Of a DNA stretch of 64,000 nucleotides, positions 46,760-57,934 are shown one piece after another (positions within the stretch are counted from its first letter, which is position 1; each line of letters opens with the position of its first letter). The DNA comes from Podocnemis expansa (taxonomy: Eukaryota > Chordata > Testudines > Podocnemididae): positions 59,834,240 to 59,898,239 of the forward strand of contig ML681963.1 in NCBI GenBank assembly GCA_007922195.1, given 5' to 3'. Under the pieces are notes generated by a model. The model searched no databases and was not told where the DNA came from. It worked only from the letters and a program-made list of their open reading frames with translations. Position numbers and translations under genes: made by a program.

Positions 46760-49595
46760 CAAGAAAAAATGCAAGAAGGTTTATGTAATAGAATTGAAAA
46801 TCAACATGACAAAGTGGGGCAATTGGCCGGGTATCTTAGGTGCCTATACACTAATGCAAGGAGCCTGGGACATAAGCAAGAAGAATTGGTAATACTAGCG
46901 CAGACAAAGAATTATGATATTATAGGAATAACAGAGACATGGTGGGATAGTCTGCACGACTGGAGCTCTGCCATGGATGGGTATAAACTGTTCAGGAAAG
47001 ACAGGCAGGGAAGAAGAGGGGGAGGAGTAGCACTATATGTAAAAGAGCTCTATGACTGCTCAGAGCTCCATTATGGAAGTGCAAGCATGCCAATAGAAAG
47101 TCTGTGGGTTACACCGAGAGGGGGAAAGCAACAAGGGGGATGTTGTGGTGGGTGTCTGCTATAGACCACCAGACTAGAAGCAGGGGGTGGATGAGGTGTT
47201 CTATGGACAACTAGCGGAAGCTTCTAGATCACAGGCCCTGGTGCTGATGGGGGACTTCAATTACCTTGACATCTGCTGGGAGGCCAATACAGCAGTGCAT
47301 GGGCAATCCAGGAAATTTTGAGAGAGTGTTGGGGACAACTTTCTAGTACAAATGCTAGAGGAACCAACTAGGGACCTTGCACCGCTCGACCTGCTGCTCA
47401 CAAACAGGGAAGAATTGATCAGGGACATAGAGGTAAATGGCAAGCTAGGCAGTAGTGACCATGACATGGTTGAGTTCAGGCTGCTGATTAAAGGAAGGAA
47501 GGAAAGAAGCAAAACAAAAACCCTGGCCTTCAAAAAAGCAAATTTTGGCTCCCTCAGGGAACTGATGGGCAAGATCCCTTGGGAAGCTAATCTGAAGGGG
47601 AAAGGAGTCCAAGAGAGTTGGTTATATTTTAAAGAAACCCTGCTAAGGGCATAGGAAGTTACCATTCCAATTAGGAGAAAGAACAAACAAGTGAGGCAGC
47701 CAGAATAGCTTAGGAGAGAACTCTGCTCTGAGCTTAAACATAAAAAGGAAGCTTACAGGAAGTGGAAGCTTGGTCAGATGACCAAGGAGGCATATAAAGA
47801 TATTGCTAGGGACTGCAGGAATAAAATCAGAAAGGCCAAAGGACAAATGGAGTTGCGGCTAGTGAGGGATGTAAAGGATAACAAGAAGGGGTTCTACAAG
47901 TATGTTAATAACAAGAAGAGGATCAGGGATGGTGTAGGCCCCTTGCTGAATGGGGCAGACATCCTTGTGACAGAGGATGAGGAAAAAGCTGAAGTGCTCA
48001 ATGCTTTTTTTGCTTCAGTTTTCACAGGCAGGGTCAGCTCCCAGCCCACTACCATGGGTGTGGCAGATGGGAGAGAAGAAGAGAGGCCCTTGGTGACTGA
48101 AGGTCAGGTTAGAGACTGCTTAAAGAAGCTGGATGTGCACAAGTCCAGGGGGCCGGACGAACTGCATCCAAGAGTGCTAAGGGAATTGGCTGATGAGATA
48201 GCAGCACCGCTGGCCGTTATCTTTCAAAACTCATGGAGAACAGGAGAGGTGCCAGAGGACTGGAAAAAAGCAAATGCAGTGCCTATTTTCAAGAAAGGGA
48301 AAAAGGAGGATCCGAGGAATTACAGACCTGTCAGCCTCACCTCAATCCCTGGAAAAATCATGGAGCAGGTTCTCAAAGAATCCATCCTCAAACACGTAGA
48401 GGAAAATAAAGTGATCAGGAACAGTCAGCATGGATTTACCAAGGGTAAATCATGCCTGACCAATCTCATCTCCTTCTATGATCAGATGACTGGTTTTCTG
48501 GATGCGGGAAGAACCGTTGATGTGATATACCTTGATTTTAGCAAGGCTTTTGATACAGTTTCCCACAGCATTCTCTCTGGCAAATTAAGGAAGTATGGGT
48601 TGGATAGGTGGACTATAAAGTGGATAGAAAACTGGCTAAATAAACGGTTTCAGCGTGTAGGAATCAATGGTTCCATGTCTAGCTGGCAACCAGTCACAAG
48701 TGGTGTGTCCCAGGGGTCGGTCCTGGGGCCTGTTCTGTTCAACATTTTCATCAATGATCTGGACGATGGAATAGACTGCATTCTCAGTAAGTTTGCGGAT
48801 GACACCAAGCTGGGGGGGACCAGTAGACACGTTGGAGGGCAAGGACAGGATTCAGGGAGACCTAGATAAATTGGAACAGTGGGCCAATAGAAATCTTATG
48901 AGGTTCAATAAGGGCAAGTGTAAAATCCTGCACGTGGGACGAAAAAAACCCATGCACCGCTACAGGCTGGGAAACATTCAGCCAAGTAGCAGCAGTGTAG
49001 AAAAGGACCTGGGGGTCATGGTGGATGGGAAGCTAGATATGAGTCAGCAGTGTGCTCTTGCTGCCAAAAAGGCCAATGGCATACTGGGCTGCATCAAAAG
49101 ACGTATTACCAGAAGATCAATGGATGTGATCATTCCTCTCTATTCTGCACTGGTAAGGCCACATCTAGAATACTGTGTTCAGTTTTGGGCTCCCCGCTAC
49201 AAAAAGGACAGGGACATGCTAGAGAGAGTTTAGAGGAGAGCAACCAAAATGATTAAAGGGCTGGAGCACAAGCCCTATGAGGAAAGACTGAAAGCATTAG
49301 GCTTATTTAGTCTGCAGAAGAGAAGATTGAGGGGGGATTTGATAGCAACCTTCAGCTACTTGAAGGGATGCTCTAAGGAAGATGGAGCTTGACTGTTCTC
49401 GGTAATAACAGAGGACAGAACAAGGAGCAATGGTCTCAAGTTGCGGTTAGGGAGGTCGAGGCTGGATATTAGAAAAAACTTTTTTACTAGGCGAGTGGTG
49501 AAGCCTTGGAATGAGCTGCCAAGTGAGGTGGTGAAATCTCCATCTTTGGAGGTGTTTAAGGCCCGGCTGGACAAAACCATGACTGGGATGGTTTA
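46760..49595 (+). pseudogene. CR1 ORF2: endonuclease, RT and C-terminus, frameshifted
   Basis: Nearly full-length ORF2. Endonuclease: CLYTNARSLGHK near 46846, DIIGITETWWD near 46915-46950, GDFNYLDICW near 47250-47280, GSSDHDMVEF near 47450-47480. [12 protein letters not shown] near 48316-48345, [11 protein letters not shown] near 48528-48560, [14 protein letters not shown] near 48702-48744, and catalytic FADD at 48792-48803. C-terminus to NELPSEVV near 49510-49535. Breaks: a frameshift near 47115-47130, stops near 47172 and 47320 and near 47653, a slip at the G-run 48811-48817 just after FADD, and a stop near 49231. The 363-codon open block 47778-48869 shows it is fairly young but inactive. 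Confidence 0.92.
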
Positions 49596-49676
49596 GTGGG
49601 AGTGGTCCTGCCTCTGGCAGGGGGTTGGACTAGATGACCTATGAGGTCCCTTCCAGCCCTATGATTTTAGGATTAT
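49596..49676 (+). repeat. CR1 3' UTR and terminus
   Basis: GGGGGTTGGACTAGATGACC and GGTCCCTTCCAGCCCTATGA end in ATGATTTTAGGATTATG, the short CR1 3' repeat. The SINE tail at 46060-46108 is the same sequence type. Confidence 0.85.
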
Positions 49677-51830
49677 GCCTAGATTTCCAGGATTTAAGCC
49701 ATGCTCCTCATGCTGCAAAGCCTTTCCCATAAGTGACCCACCTGAAAATTGTTTAAAGTATCTGGGCAAGTCACATAGAAAGGATAAGTTCAAGATGCAT
49801 AAAAGTTTCATGCCCCAAACTCAAAAAGAAAGAGTTCTGGCTGAAAGCACTACTGATGGAAGCTGCACTTTCTCTGGTTCTGACTCCGAAGCAGACACCA
49901 GCACCGGGCTCATGGTTGGTGAGCAGCACCCACTCATTGCCAACAACAGCACTGACGTCAACATCCACAGCACCAAGAAGCCCCCAGCACCATAGCACTT
50001 TGCCTAGGAGGACTAAGAAACGCCGGTACAGGCATAGTAGTACTCCTGGACAAACTATGCAGGAGCTGAGCTCTGCCCCGAAGCCTCAGGACGATTCAGT
50101 CTGCCTCCTGGCACTGACAGAACTTTTCAGGCAGTGAGAGCTCTCATGACACTGCCTTCGCCCCCTGCCAGTGAAATTGCAATCCCAGCTCACAGAGGCA
50201 AGCCTAATTTGGGTCTTCCTGGTTGGTTCCCGAACCGCTCTACAAGACCGCTGCACCATCGTCCGCAACCCCTGACAGGGCTTTAAATCCCAGACCGTGG
50301 TCCTGCAGGGAGGGCACTACTGTCCACTACAACTTCCTTTGCCGGGTAACAGCACATGTGGGCTTGGAGGTTGAACCCATCAGTTGGGCTCAAGACACCC
50401 TGTTTGATCCAGGGCTAACATCTCCCCCAGACGTGATCGCGGTCCCATTGCACCCTAGTGTGCACGACCTCACTAGGGTGCGCTGACAGACTCCCGCTTC
50501 GATTCCTCCAGTCTTGGATATAGCAGGTCATAAATATCAGGTCCCACCAGAGGGTTCCTCCTTTTTGGTTGATCACTTGGTACTGAGCTCCCAGGTGATG
50601 GAGGCCGCCGTAGGGCATGGGAGCCAACCTCCCCTCGATCCTTTGCCAAGATCCAGGGAGGCAAGGGGACTGGAGCTCATGGGATGGAAGGTGTACTCAA
50701 TCTCCATCTTCCAGCTCCACATCGGAAGCCACCAAGCGCTGGTAGGATGATACACACTAGACATCTGGGAGTCCATGAGAAGATTCCGGGATCTCTTTCC
50801 CCGGGAACACAGGTAGGACTCTGACTCCCTTACAGAGGAGGGTTGCTAGCATCCCAGGACACTCTCTTGGCGGTGTGGGATGCCTCAGACACAGCAAGCT
50901 ATGCTATAGAGTTGGCCATCATTAAGAGATGCACAGCATGGTTGTAGGAGGCAGGCCTGCTTCAAACACATGCAGCAGCCTATCCAAGACCTCCCTTTGA
51001 GGGATGGTCTTTGTGGAGGCAATGGACCATCTGCTGCGTGGCACGAGGGACCCCAGATTGGCCCTCAGATCACTGGACATGCTCCCACAAGTGCCCAGTT
51101 ACTTCTCTTAGGCCTCACCAGCAGCATGAGTGCCAGTGGCAGAGGTGCCAAACAATGTTCCCTCTAAGTGGAGCGGGCAGCTGAGCAACTCCTGCTGCTC
51201 GCTGCGCAGGCCCCCTCGCTCCCACTCGCCCCCCCTACTCCCAGCAGCAGCCCCTCTGCTTCCGCTCACCCCCCCCCACTCCTGGCAGCATCCCCCCCAC
51301 TCCCGGCAGCATCCCCCCTGCTCCTGCTCACCCCCCGCTCCTGGTCACCCCCCCAACTCCCAGCAGCATCCCCTCCGCTCCCGTTTGCCCTCCCCCGCTC
51401 CTGGCAGCACCTCACCCGCTCCCAGCAGCATCCCCCTGCTCCCGCTCGCCCCACTCCCGGCGGCATCCCCCATGCTCCTGGCAGCCCCCCCCAGCCCCCA
51501 CAAACTTACCTTGGGGCTGGACTGGAGCTGCACGGCCCAGCCATAACTCCTGGGGCAGAGAAGCACTACAGAGCATGCTCAGATTTTCTGGGCATGCTCT
51601 GTTAGAGCTTCTCTGGGCAGGAGTTTTGAAAACTCCCTGCTCCACAGGAGCTCTATGTAAGGACTCTGGCTGCTGGCCATGTGCTGCTGGCAGCCTTCTC
51701 TGCACTGGTGGCTGCGGCGGGCTGGGCTGCAGCATGCCAGCGCAGCTTAGAGGACACATTAGTGCCAAAGGGGGCCTCTCTGGCTGAGTGAGAGGCAGGA
51801 TCAGCCCTCCAGGGGCTCAAGATCTCCTCC
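49677..51830 (+). pseudogene. DIRS-like gag remnant, copy D
   Basis: Starts immediately after the CR1 end. MPRFPGFKPCSSCCKAF near 49675-49725 begins the Cys-rich knuckle, followed by NCLKYLGKSHRKDKF. A Ser/Thr/Pro-rich linker lies near 49850-50050. HKYQVPPEGSSFLVDH lies near 50529-50575, GWKVYSISIFQLHIGSHQA near 50682-50740, and FRDLFPREHR near 50785-50815. A hAT at 51153-51761 interrupts the 3' part. Two or more stops break the frame. It is uninterrupted at the site where copy B holds the 2-kb LTR. Confidence 0.75.
51153..51761. mobile_element. non-autonomous hAT element (609 bp) with minisatellite core
   Basis: Ends CAATGTTCCCTCTAAG and CTTAGAGGACACATTA are inverted. An exact 8-bp duplication GTGCCAAA flanks it (51145-51152, 51762-51769). 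The core 51200-51490 is a degenerate pyrimidine-rich minisatellite of CCCGGCAGCATCCCC-like units. Confidence 0.88.
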
Positions 51831-51833
51831 ACC

Positions 51834-52298
51834 CAGGGCTGTCCCTAGGGTAGGGCACGCAGGGCAGCTGCCCAGGGCTCTGTGCTTTGGGGACCCTGCA
51901 GGGCCCACACTATTGCCCCCCATGCTGGGGACTGGGCAGACTGGCCAAAAGGATGGCCTGGTTCAGCGCTGCTGGTCTGGCCACCCACCCCGCCACGTGG
52001 GTTGCTTTTGGCGCTGTGCTGGATCGGGGGGGCGGGAGGCAGCATGGAGCCAGTATTGCTACTCCCAGGCCCAGCTGCGCTGCCTCCTGCCCCCACCCCA
52101 CTGCTCCAGCATGGAGCCAAGAGCAGTGTGCGGGGTCAGGGGGGCCAGACCGGCAGTGCTGAACCAGTCTGCCCTTTTGGCTGGCTCACCCAGTCCCCGA
52201 CATGGTATGGTAGCTGCAGGCAGAGCCGTCCCTAGGGGGGAGCGGGGCCCAGGGTGAATCAGTTTGTGCGGGGCCCCCCCATTTTAAACTTTGCAGCG
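51834..52298. repeat. GC-rich repeat, two same-direction ends
   Basis: CAGGGCTGTCCCTAGGG at 51834 recurs as CAGAGCCGTCCCTAGGG near 52221. The reverse motif CCTTAAGGACGGCCCTGG occurs at 54266, so the family is dispersed. Boundaries are unsure. Confidence 0.5.
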
Positions 52299-52871
52299 CA
52301 ATGTTCCCACTAAGCCAGTGGTTCCCAACCTGTGGTCCGGGGACCCCCAGAGGTCCACAGACAGTTTGCAGGGTGTCTGCGGAGCCTCTCCCTACCCAGG
52401 GCTGGAATCCGGCTACAGCCCTGATGCTCCCTGCCAGGGCTGCCTTTCCCCTTCTGTGGCTGTCTCCTGGCAGGGGGATGGAGCCACAGCAGCTCTCCAG
52501 GATGGGCAAGGGCAGGGGACCACAGCTGCCTCGGCTCAGCTCCCCCATGGCGCAGGCAGTGGTGGTGGCAGCACTGCTCACCAGCTGTCCCACTGGTGCA
52601 GGCCAGAGTCTGCCCATGCAGGGGATTACATAAGATTATATAATCAGCCGGGAAGGTCTGCAAAGATTTTTTTTTTTTTTTTTTTGTTACAAAGGGGTCC
52701 CTAGCCTGAAAAAGGTTGGGAACCACTGCTCTAAGCTGATGATGCAGCTGAGCAATTTCCCTGCTGGTTCTCCAGGCCCCAACAGGCTTCTTCCCTACTG
52801 CCCACTGGCTCCCCAATAACTTCTGCACCCATAACTTGTTCAGCTGCATCATCAGCTTAGAGGGAACACTG
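52299..52871. mobile_element. hAT element (outer), split by another hAT
   Basis: CAATGTTCCCACTAAGC at the left and GCTTAGAGGGAACACTG at the right are inverted repeats. The inner arms (CTGATGATGCAGCTGAGC / CAGCTGCATCATCAGC) also pair. It is split by 52316-52728. The outer target duplication is decayed. Confidence 0.7.
52316..52728. mobile_element. hAT element (inner, 413 bp)
   Basis: Ends CAGTGGTTCCCAACCTG and AGGTTGGGAACCACTG. Flanks CACTAAGC (52308-52315) and CTCTAAGC (52729-52736) match at 7 of 8. Same family as 38742-39128. Confidence 0.88.
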
Positions 52872-52879
52872 GGCAGTGT

Positions 52880-53527
52880 CAATTTTTCTTTAATAAAATC
52901 ATAAATTTCTAGCCCTCAGGCTAAAAAGTTGCAGAGAGAAGCAGAAAAACATGACCTGACTTTATCCTAAAGGCTCAAAACCCAGAAGTCAGAGAAAATA
53001 GCTCCCCCCCATTTATTATTTCTTGAAGCATCTCTTTATTTTTGTGAGTTTTAATGATATATTTCAGCCAGACTTGTGACTATTTTTGATGTTTAGGGTA
53101 GGCAATACTGAATGTGTCATGGTGATGTTTCATCAACCTCACAGCCAAGTGGACAGGAGCATCTGGAGGTACTCTTCTTTGTGGTTCTGGAATTCTGTTC
53201 AAGATGGGGACACAATTTTACAAGTTGAATAATTTCTTAGATCAAGTTTTTGTTAAATTGAAAATTCAGAGTGAGAGATGCTATTTTTGGATAATATCAA
53301 GAAATAAATTCAGGTCCTCTCTCACCTTAAAGCTCTGGATTCCAATTGTCTAATGTATGTTATTTCCTTTATGCTGCCTGACTCTCTCCTTTTCCATCTT
53401 ATTTTAATATATGTATTCATACATTCCTCATTACTTTGCAGGTGATCTAAGTAATGAAACTCAGGTACTGTTTGAGGATGAGAGGAAGAAACAAGGGGCC
53501 TTTGGCCTCCTCTCAGAAACCCTGGTG
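52880..53527. other. no gene seen
   Basis: Intergenic sequence without recognised features. Confidence 0.5.
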
Positions 53528-53655
53528 TAAAACAAACAAGGAGTCTTGTGGCACTTTTAAAAGCTAACAAATAAATAAATTTGTTAGTCTTTAAAAGTGC
53601 CACAGGATTCCTTGTTTGTTTCACTAAACTAGACCCACACAGCCACAGCTGCTTT
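53528..53655. mobile_element. Penelope-derived inverted dimer
   Basis: AAACAAACAAGGAGTC...GTGGCACTTTTAAAAGC is followed by its inverted copy GTCTTTAAAAGTGCCACAGG...CCTTGTTTGTTT, then ACTAGACCCACACAGCCAC. A near-perfect hairpin. No clear target duplication. Confidence 0.75.
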
Positions 53656-54904
53656 CTTTGCCATGCTTTGGGACTGGTGGTCTGACTGCAATCAATGACA
53701 ATGGGGCTTATTTACAGTGCCGAAGGAAGGACAAAAACTTCTTTAAAGTGTTGATTGATGGCCATTAATCCTAAACACCCAGTATTTCCATATAAGTGCT
53801 AGCCTGGGGTCTTCTCTCTGAGGAATAACAGATCATTATCTGCACAGAGAAGTTTGCTCAAAAAGACATCCCTGCAGACTGAAAACTCTTGTTAACTGTA
53901 GAAGGAAAAAAGTTCCTTAACATCTCAAACACTTCCTGTTTTGTAAAGGTTGGGGATGTGACAGTCTCCTGACTTTGTTCCCATTTGCTTGACTGAGGCT
54001 GGCTCCATAAGTTTTATCTCAACACTTGTCCTTTCTCTTCCCCTCAGGGAGCAGTTGTGGGAAGGTGGCTACTTAAGAGTTACTGTAACCAAACGTTGCC
54101 TGTCTGAATTCCCTTCCCCCTTCCCTGACCAGCCAGAGCTGCTCCCTAGTCCCACAGCTTGAAAAAGCTCCCTGCTTCCTTACTCCAGCTGTCTGTGTGG
54201 GATCCCTCAAAAGCGTGAGGCCCCCCAATGCGCGGGGCCTAGAGCGGTTGCCCCTCCTGCCCCCCCTTAAGGACGGCCCTGGCTGCAGGGGCCTGCCCCT
54301 CCCCAGGGCCAGGTGGCCCTGCCCTCCAGACCTGGGGGGTGAGTGGAGGCCCCGCAGAGGGCAATTCACCCAAGGCCCCACACTCCCCTACGGAGGGCCC
54401 TGGCTCAACCATCTGGGATTCCCATTAGAGTGCTTGAGTCCCAATGCTAACTCCCTTAGATTCCACCCACTCTCCCATATCTCAGCAACCCCTCAGAAAT
54501 CAGTGTCAGAAGCCCTAAGTGGGACCCATCCACAGTCAGAAGGGGATGAACACTGTACCTGGGGTCCGAGAACCCTTTTCCCCAGCTGGAAGTGAGGAGG
54601 GACCTGGCTCAGAAGCAGTGGAGGTACACCACACTATTGCTCCACGCTCTGGGGACCCATCTCGTTTTCCTTCTCTCAACTGCTGCCAGTCCCTGGCCAG
54701 CAGGCCTTATTCCCAGCGTCTGATTCAAAATTGCCCCCTATTCTCCCCTGGGATCTTATACAACCCTTAGCTAGATACACCCAGGGCTTCTCCTCCAGCA
54801 TTGTTCATGTTAAAGCCTGGAATAGCTGAGTGCGCTCAGAATTCTTCCTTTAGCATCCAACTCAATGACTCTAGAGCTGAATTAGACCCCTAGGGTGTAA
54901 GCAA
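53656..54904. other. no gene; GC-rich repeat in the middle
   Basis: 54200-54390 resembles the 51834 repeat family in the opposite direction (GGACGGCCCTGG at 54271). The rest is unassigned. Confidence 0.4.
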
Positions 54905-54938
54905 AAAAGCAAGGAGTCTTGTGGCATTTAAAGACTAA
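54905..54938 (-). repeat. Penelope-like tail, distal part
   Basis: AAGCAAGGAGTCTTGTGGC and AAAGACTAA, continued at 56248 after the Harbinger insertion. Confidence 0.85.
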
Positions 54939-56247
54939 GGGTATGTCCACACAAGGCTTTTATTTTGAAACAACACTTGTTGTTTTGAAATAAAAACCTG
55001 AATGTCCACACGACATTATCTTGTTTCGAAATGACGGAGCCCATCGTTTCAAAACAAGAGCCATCATTTCGAAACGGCTTAAACCGCTTCCGTTTCGAAA
55101 CGATGGTTGTTTTGAAAACCTGCCACTCTGCCTTGCCCAGCAGAGGGGGAGCTGCAGGCGCTCCAGCCAGCTTGCAGGCAGCCAGGGGCTGGGCGAGCAG
55201 GTGGCCAACTGCAGCAGCCAGCACCTCCACTCCTCCCCCATCCAGGGTCGGGGGGAGCTGCCAGCCCCGCGGGAGCCCTGGGTGCCGGCTTTGTCCCCCC
55301 ACCCCAGCTCAGGGGAGCTGCCAGCCCCATGGGAGCCATGGGTGCTGGCTTTGCCCCCCTGCCTGGGCTCGGGTGGAGCTGCCGGGGCCAACAGCTCCCC
55401 CAAGCCTGGGCAGGGGGGCCAAGCTGGCACCTGCTGCTAGCGTGGGGCCAGCAGCTCCCCCCGAGCCCGTGCGTGGGGCAAAGCGGGCTGCCACTGCCCC
55501 CCCACCCTGCCCAGGCAACAAGTGGCAAGGCTGGGTAGGGGGGCAGAGCCCCTTCCCCTGCCCCAGCCCTGGAGGCAGGTGGGCAGTGGCAGGTGGGGCT
55601 GCGGCAGCCCCTGTCCTGGCTGGGCGGCAGAGACCCAGCTCCGGCAGGGGCAGAGCAGGCTCCCCGCCCTAGGGGCATGGTTTGCCTAGCCCCCTGCTAC
55701 CCTCTTTCCCCACCCCAGCCTCAAGGCAGGAGCAGGGGGCTAGGCTGGGAGCTGCTTGCCCGGCAGACTGTAAGCAGCTCCCAGCCTGGTCAATTTCACT
55801 GTGAAATTGACTAGGCTGGGAGCTGCTTGCAGTCTGTGGCAAGCAGCTCCTAGCCCCATTGGGCTCCTAGCCCCCTGCTCCTTCCTTGAGGCTGGGGTGG
55901 GGAAAGGGGGTAGCAGGGGGCTAGGCGAGCCATGGCCCCACTTAGGGTGGTTGGGCACAGAGGCAGTAGGGGAAGCCAGGTGGAAGAGGGGCTTCCCCTC
56001 TGTCGCCATTGGTTGGCAACATGGCCCCACTGGGGGGCCATGTTGCCACACCACCCATCATGCCCCTCTCCTCAATCGAAATAGTAAGTCCTCTGTTTGG
56101 ACATGCTATTTCAATTGGGGCTTTTCCCTTATTTTGAATTGGATTTTAGCTATTTTGAATTGTCATTTCAAAATAAAGGCTTTATTTCTAAATGACTTGT
56201 TTTGAAATAACTTTTTTCAAAACAAGGCCCTGTGTGTGGACATAGCC
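54939..56247. mobile_element. non-autonomous PIF/Harbinger element (1309 bp)
   Basis: Ends GGGTATGTCCACACAAGG and CCCTGTGTGTGGACATAGCC are inverted repeats. TAA lies on both sides (54936-54938, 56248-56250). The host repeat reads AAAGAC-TAA-CAGATTTATTT when the element is removed. Subterminal regions carry TTTCGAAA-type palindromes. The GC-rich interior (55120-56060) has tandem GGGAGCTGCCAGCCCC units near 55253-55400 and a large fold-back. No transposase. Long open frames here are a product of GC content. Confidence 0.92.
55688..55922. repeat. 235-bp fold-back inside the Harbinger element
   Basis: Arms 55688-55741 and 55869-55922 are near-perfect inverted copies of 54 nt. The inner part also pairs down to CAATTTCAC / GTGAAATTG around 55800. 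Confidence 0.85.
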
Positions 56248-57931
56248 TAACAGATTTATTTATCGCATTAGCTTTCATGGGAGAAAATCCACTTCATCAG
56301 ATACTTTGAAGAAGGGGAACTTACAGAATGGGATGAAAATAAATGCGGGGAGTGTAAGGCACAGGATCAGCTCATATTACAACAGCAAACCAGAGCATGT
56401 GTAAGGATTCAAATTTGAGGAAACAGCACAGAAGGAGGGTGAAGTTAAATTATCTGTTATAATGTGAAAAGAATCCATAATCACAATTCAGCTCTGCTTT
56501 CACACAATCTAATCTGCATATTATTTGAATTTCGGCTGTTCCTCTGAAGTTTTGATGTCCTATTGATTTTCTTGAGGACCATTGTTAACAAATCATCAAT
56601 GGAGTCATTAAGGAAGATGGAAGTGCTCAGCAACTGTTTATTTTTGTTTTGTTTTGTGATTTCTGATGTCAGTTTTGTGTGCATTTATTCTTCTGCATAG
56701 GGACTGTCCTGTTTGTCCAATTATAAGGTGTGGGAGCATTTACAGCACATGATGGCATAAATCACATTAGTGGATGAGCAGGTGAAAGACTCTCTGATGG
56801 ACTAGCTAGCTTGATTAGGTCTTATGGTGGTGTCTTTAGGGCAGATATGTGAACAAAGTTGGTAGCATGGTTTGTTGCAGGGATATGTGCCTGCTTTAAT
56901 GTTTCTGTTGTTAGGTCTGTAGTTGCTGGTGAGTATCTGTTCAAAGTTTAGGGATTGTCTGTAGGCGAAGAGAGGTCTGTCTCCCAAGCCTAGAGAGAGT
57001 GAGGGGTTATCTTTTAAAATAGACTGGAGGTCCTTGATGATCTGTTGTAAAGGTCTGACTTGAGGGTTATATGTGGTGACCAGTGGCATTTTATTGTTTT
57101 CTTTTTTGGGCCTCTCCTGTAGTAGTTGACTGCTGACCCACCTGGCTCTGTCAATCTGTTTCTTTACTTCTCCAGATGGGTACTGTAGTTTTAAGAAAGC
57201 CTGATAGAAATCCTGAAGATGTCTGTCTCTGTCTGAGGGATCAGAGCAAATGCAGTTATATCTTAGGGCTTGGCTGTAGACAATGGATCATGTGGTGTGT
57301 TTAGGATGGAAGCTCAAGGGATGTAGATAACTATACTGATCGGTAGGTTTTTGGTATAGAGTGGTGTTGATTTGTCCATCCCTAATTTGTACTGTAGTGT
57401 CCAGAAAGTGGATCTCCTATGTGGAGTGTTCCAGGCTCAATTTGATTGTGGTGTGGAAATTGTTAAAATTTCTGTAGAAATCTTCGGAGCATCCCTGCCA
57501 TGGGTCCAGATGATGAAGATGTCATCAATGTAGTGGAAGTAGAGGAGAGATGCTTTGGGATGAGACTTGAGGAAATGTTGTTCTAAGTCGCCCATAAAAA
57601 TGTTGGTATATTATGGGGCCATGCAGGTACCCATAGCAGTGCCATTGACGTGGAGGTATAAATTGTCCTCAAATCTGAAATGGTTGTAGGTGAGCATAGA
57701 GTCACAAAGTTCAGTCACAAGCTGTGCTGTGGCATCATCTGGGATGGTTCTTCTAGTAGCTTGTAATCCATCCTTGTGTGGGGTGTTGGTGTAAAGAGCT
57801 TCTACATCCATAGTAGCCAGGATGGTATTTTCAAGAAGCTCACCCATGGATTGGATTTTCCTCAGGAAATCTGTGACATCTCAAAGATAGGTAGGGGTGT
57901 TCATAACATAGGGTTTGAGGAGCGAGTCCCC
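56248..57931 (-). pseudogene. Penelope-like element: RT, GIY-YIG remnant, 3' UTR and tail
   Basis: Read on the minus strand. RT: ILATMDVEALYTNTPHKDG near 57770-57825, RFEDNLYLHVNGTAMGTCMAP near 57611-57673, and the catalytic YIDD at 57521-57532. A STNVIYAIMCCKCSHTL-like segment near 56730-56780 resembles the start of the GIY-YIG endonuclease, with the expected GQT replaced by a stop. FLNDSIDDLLTMVLKKIN near 56565-56620 is the C-terminal part. Then 3' UTR and the common tail at 56248-56300. Several stops make it inactive, though the RT core is open for 79 codons. The RT plus GIY-YIG order is diagnostic for Penelope-like elements. Confidence 0.85.
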
Positions 57932-57934
57932 TAA

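Noticed and set aside
51130..51605. Long frames of 138-145 codons rich in Pro, Ser and Ala
   Set aside because: They are translations of a pyrimidine-rich minisatellite inside a hAT element.
55031..55678. Open frames of 199-213 codons on both strands
   Set aside because: They overlap each other inside the GC-rich, repetitive interior of a non-autonomous Harbinger element and have Pro/Ala/Gly-rich composition.
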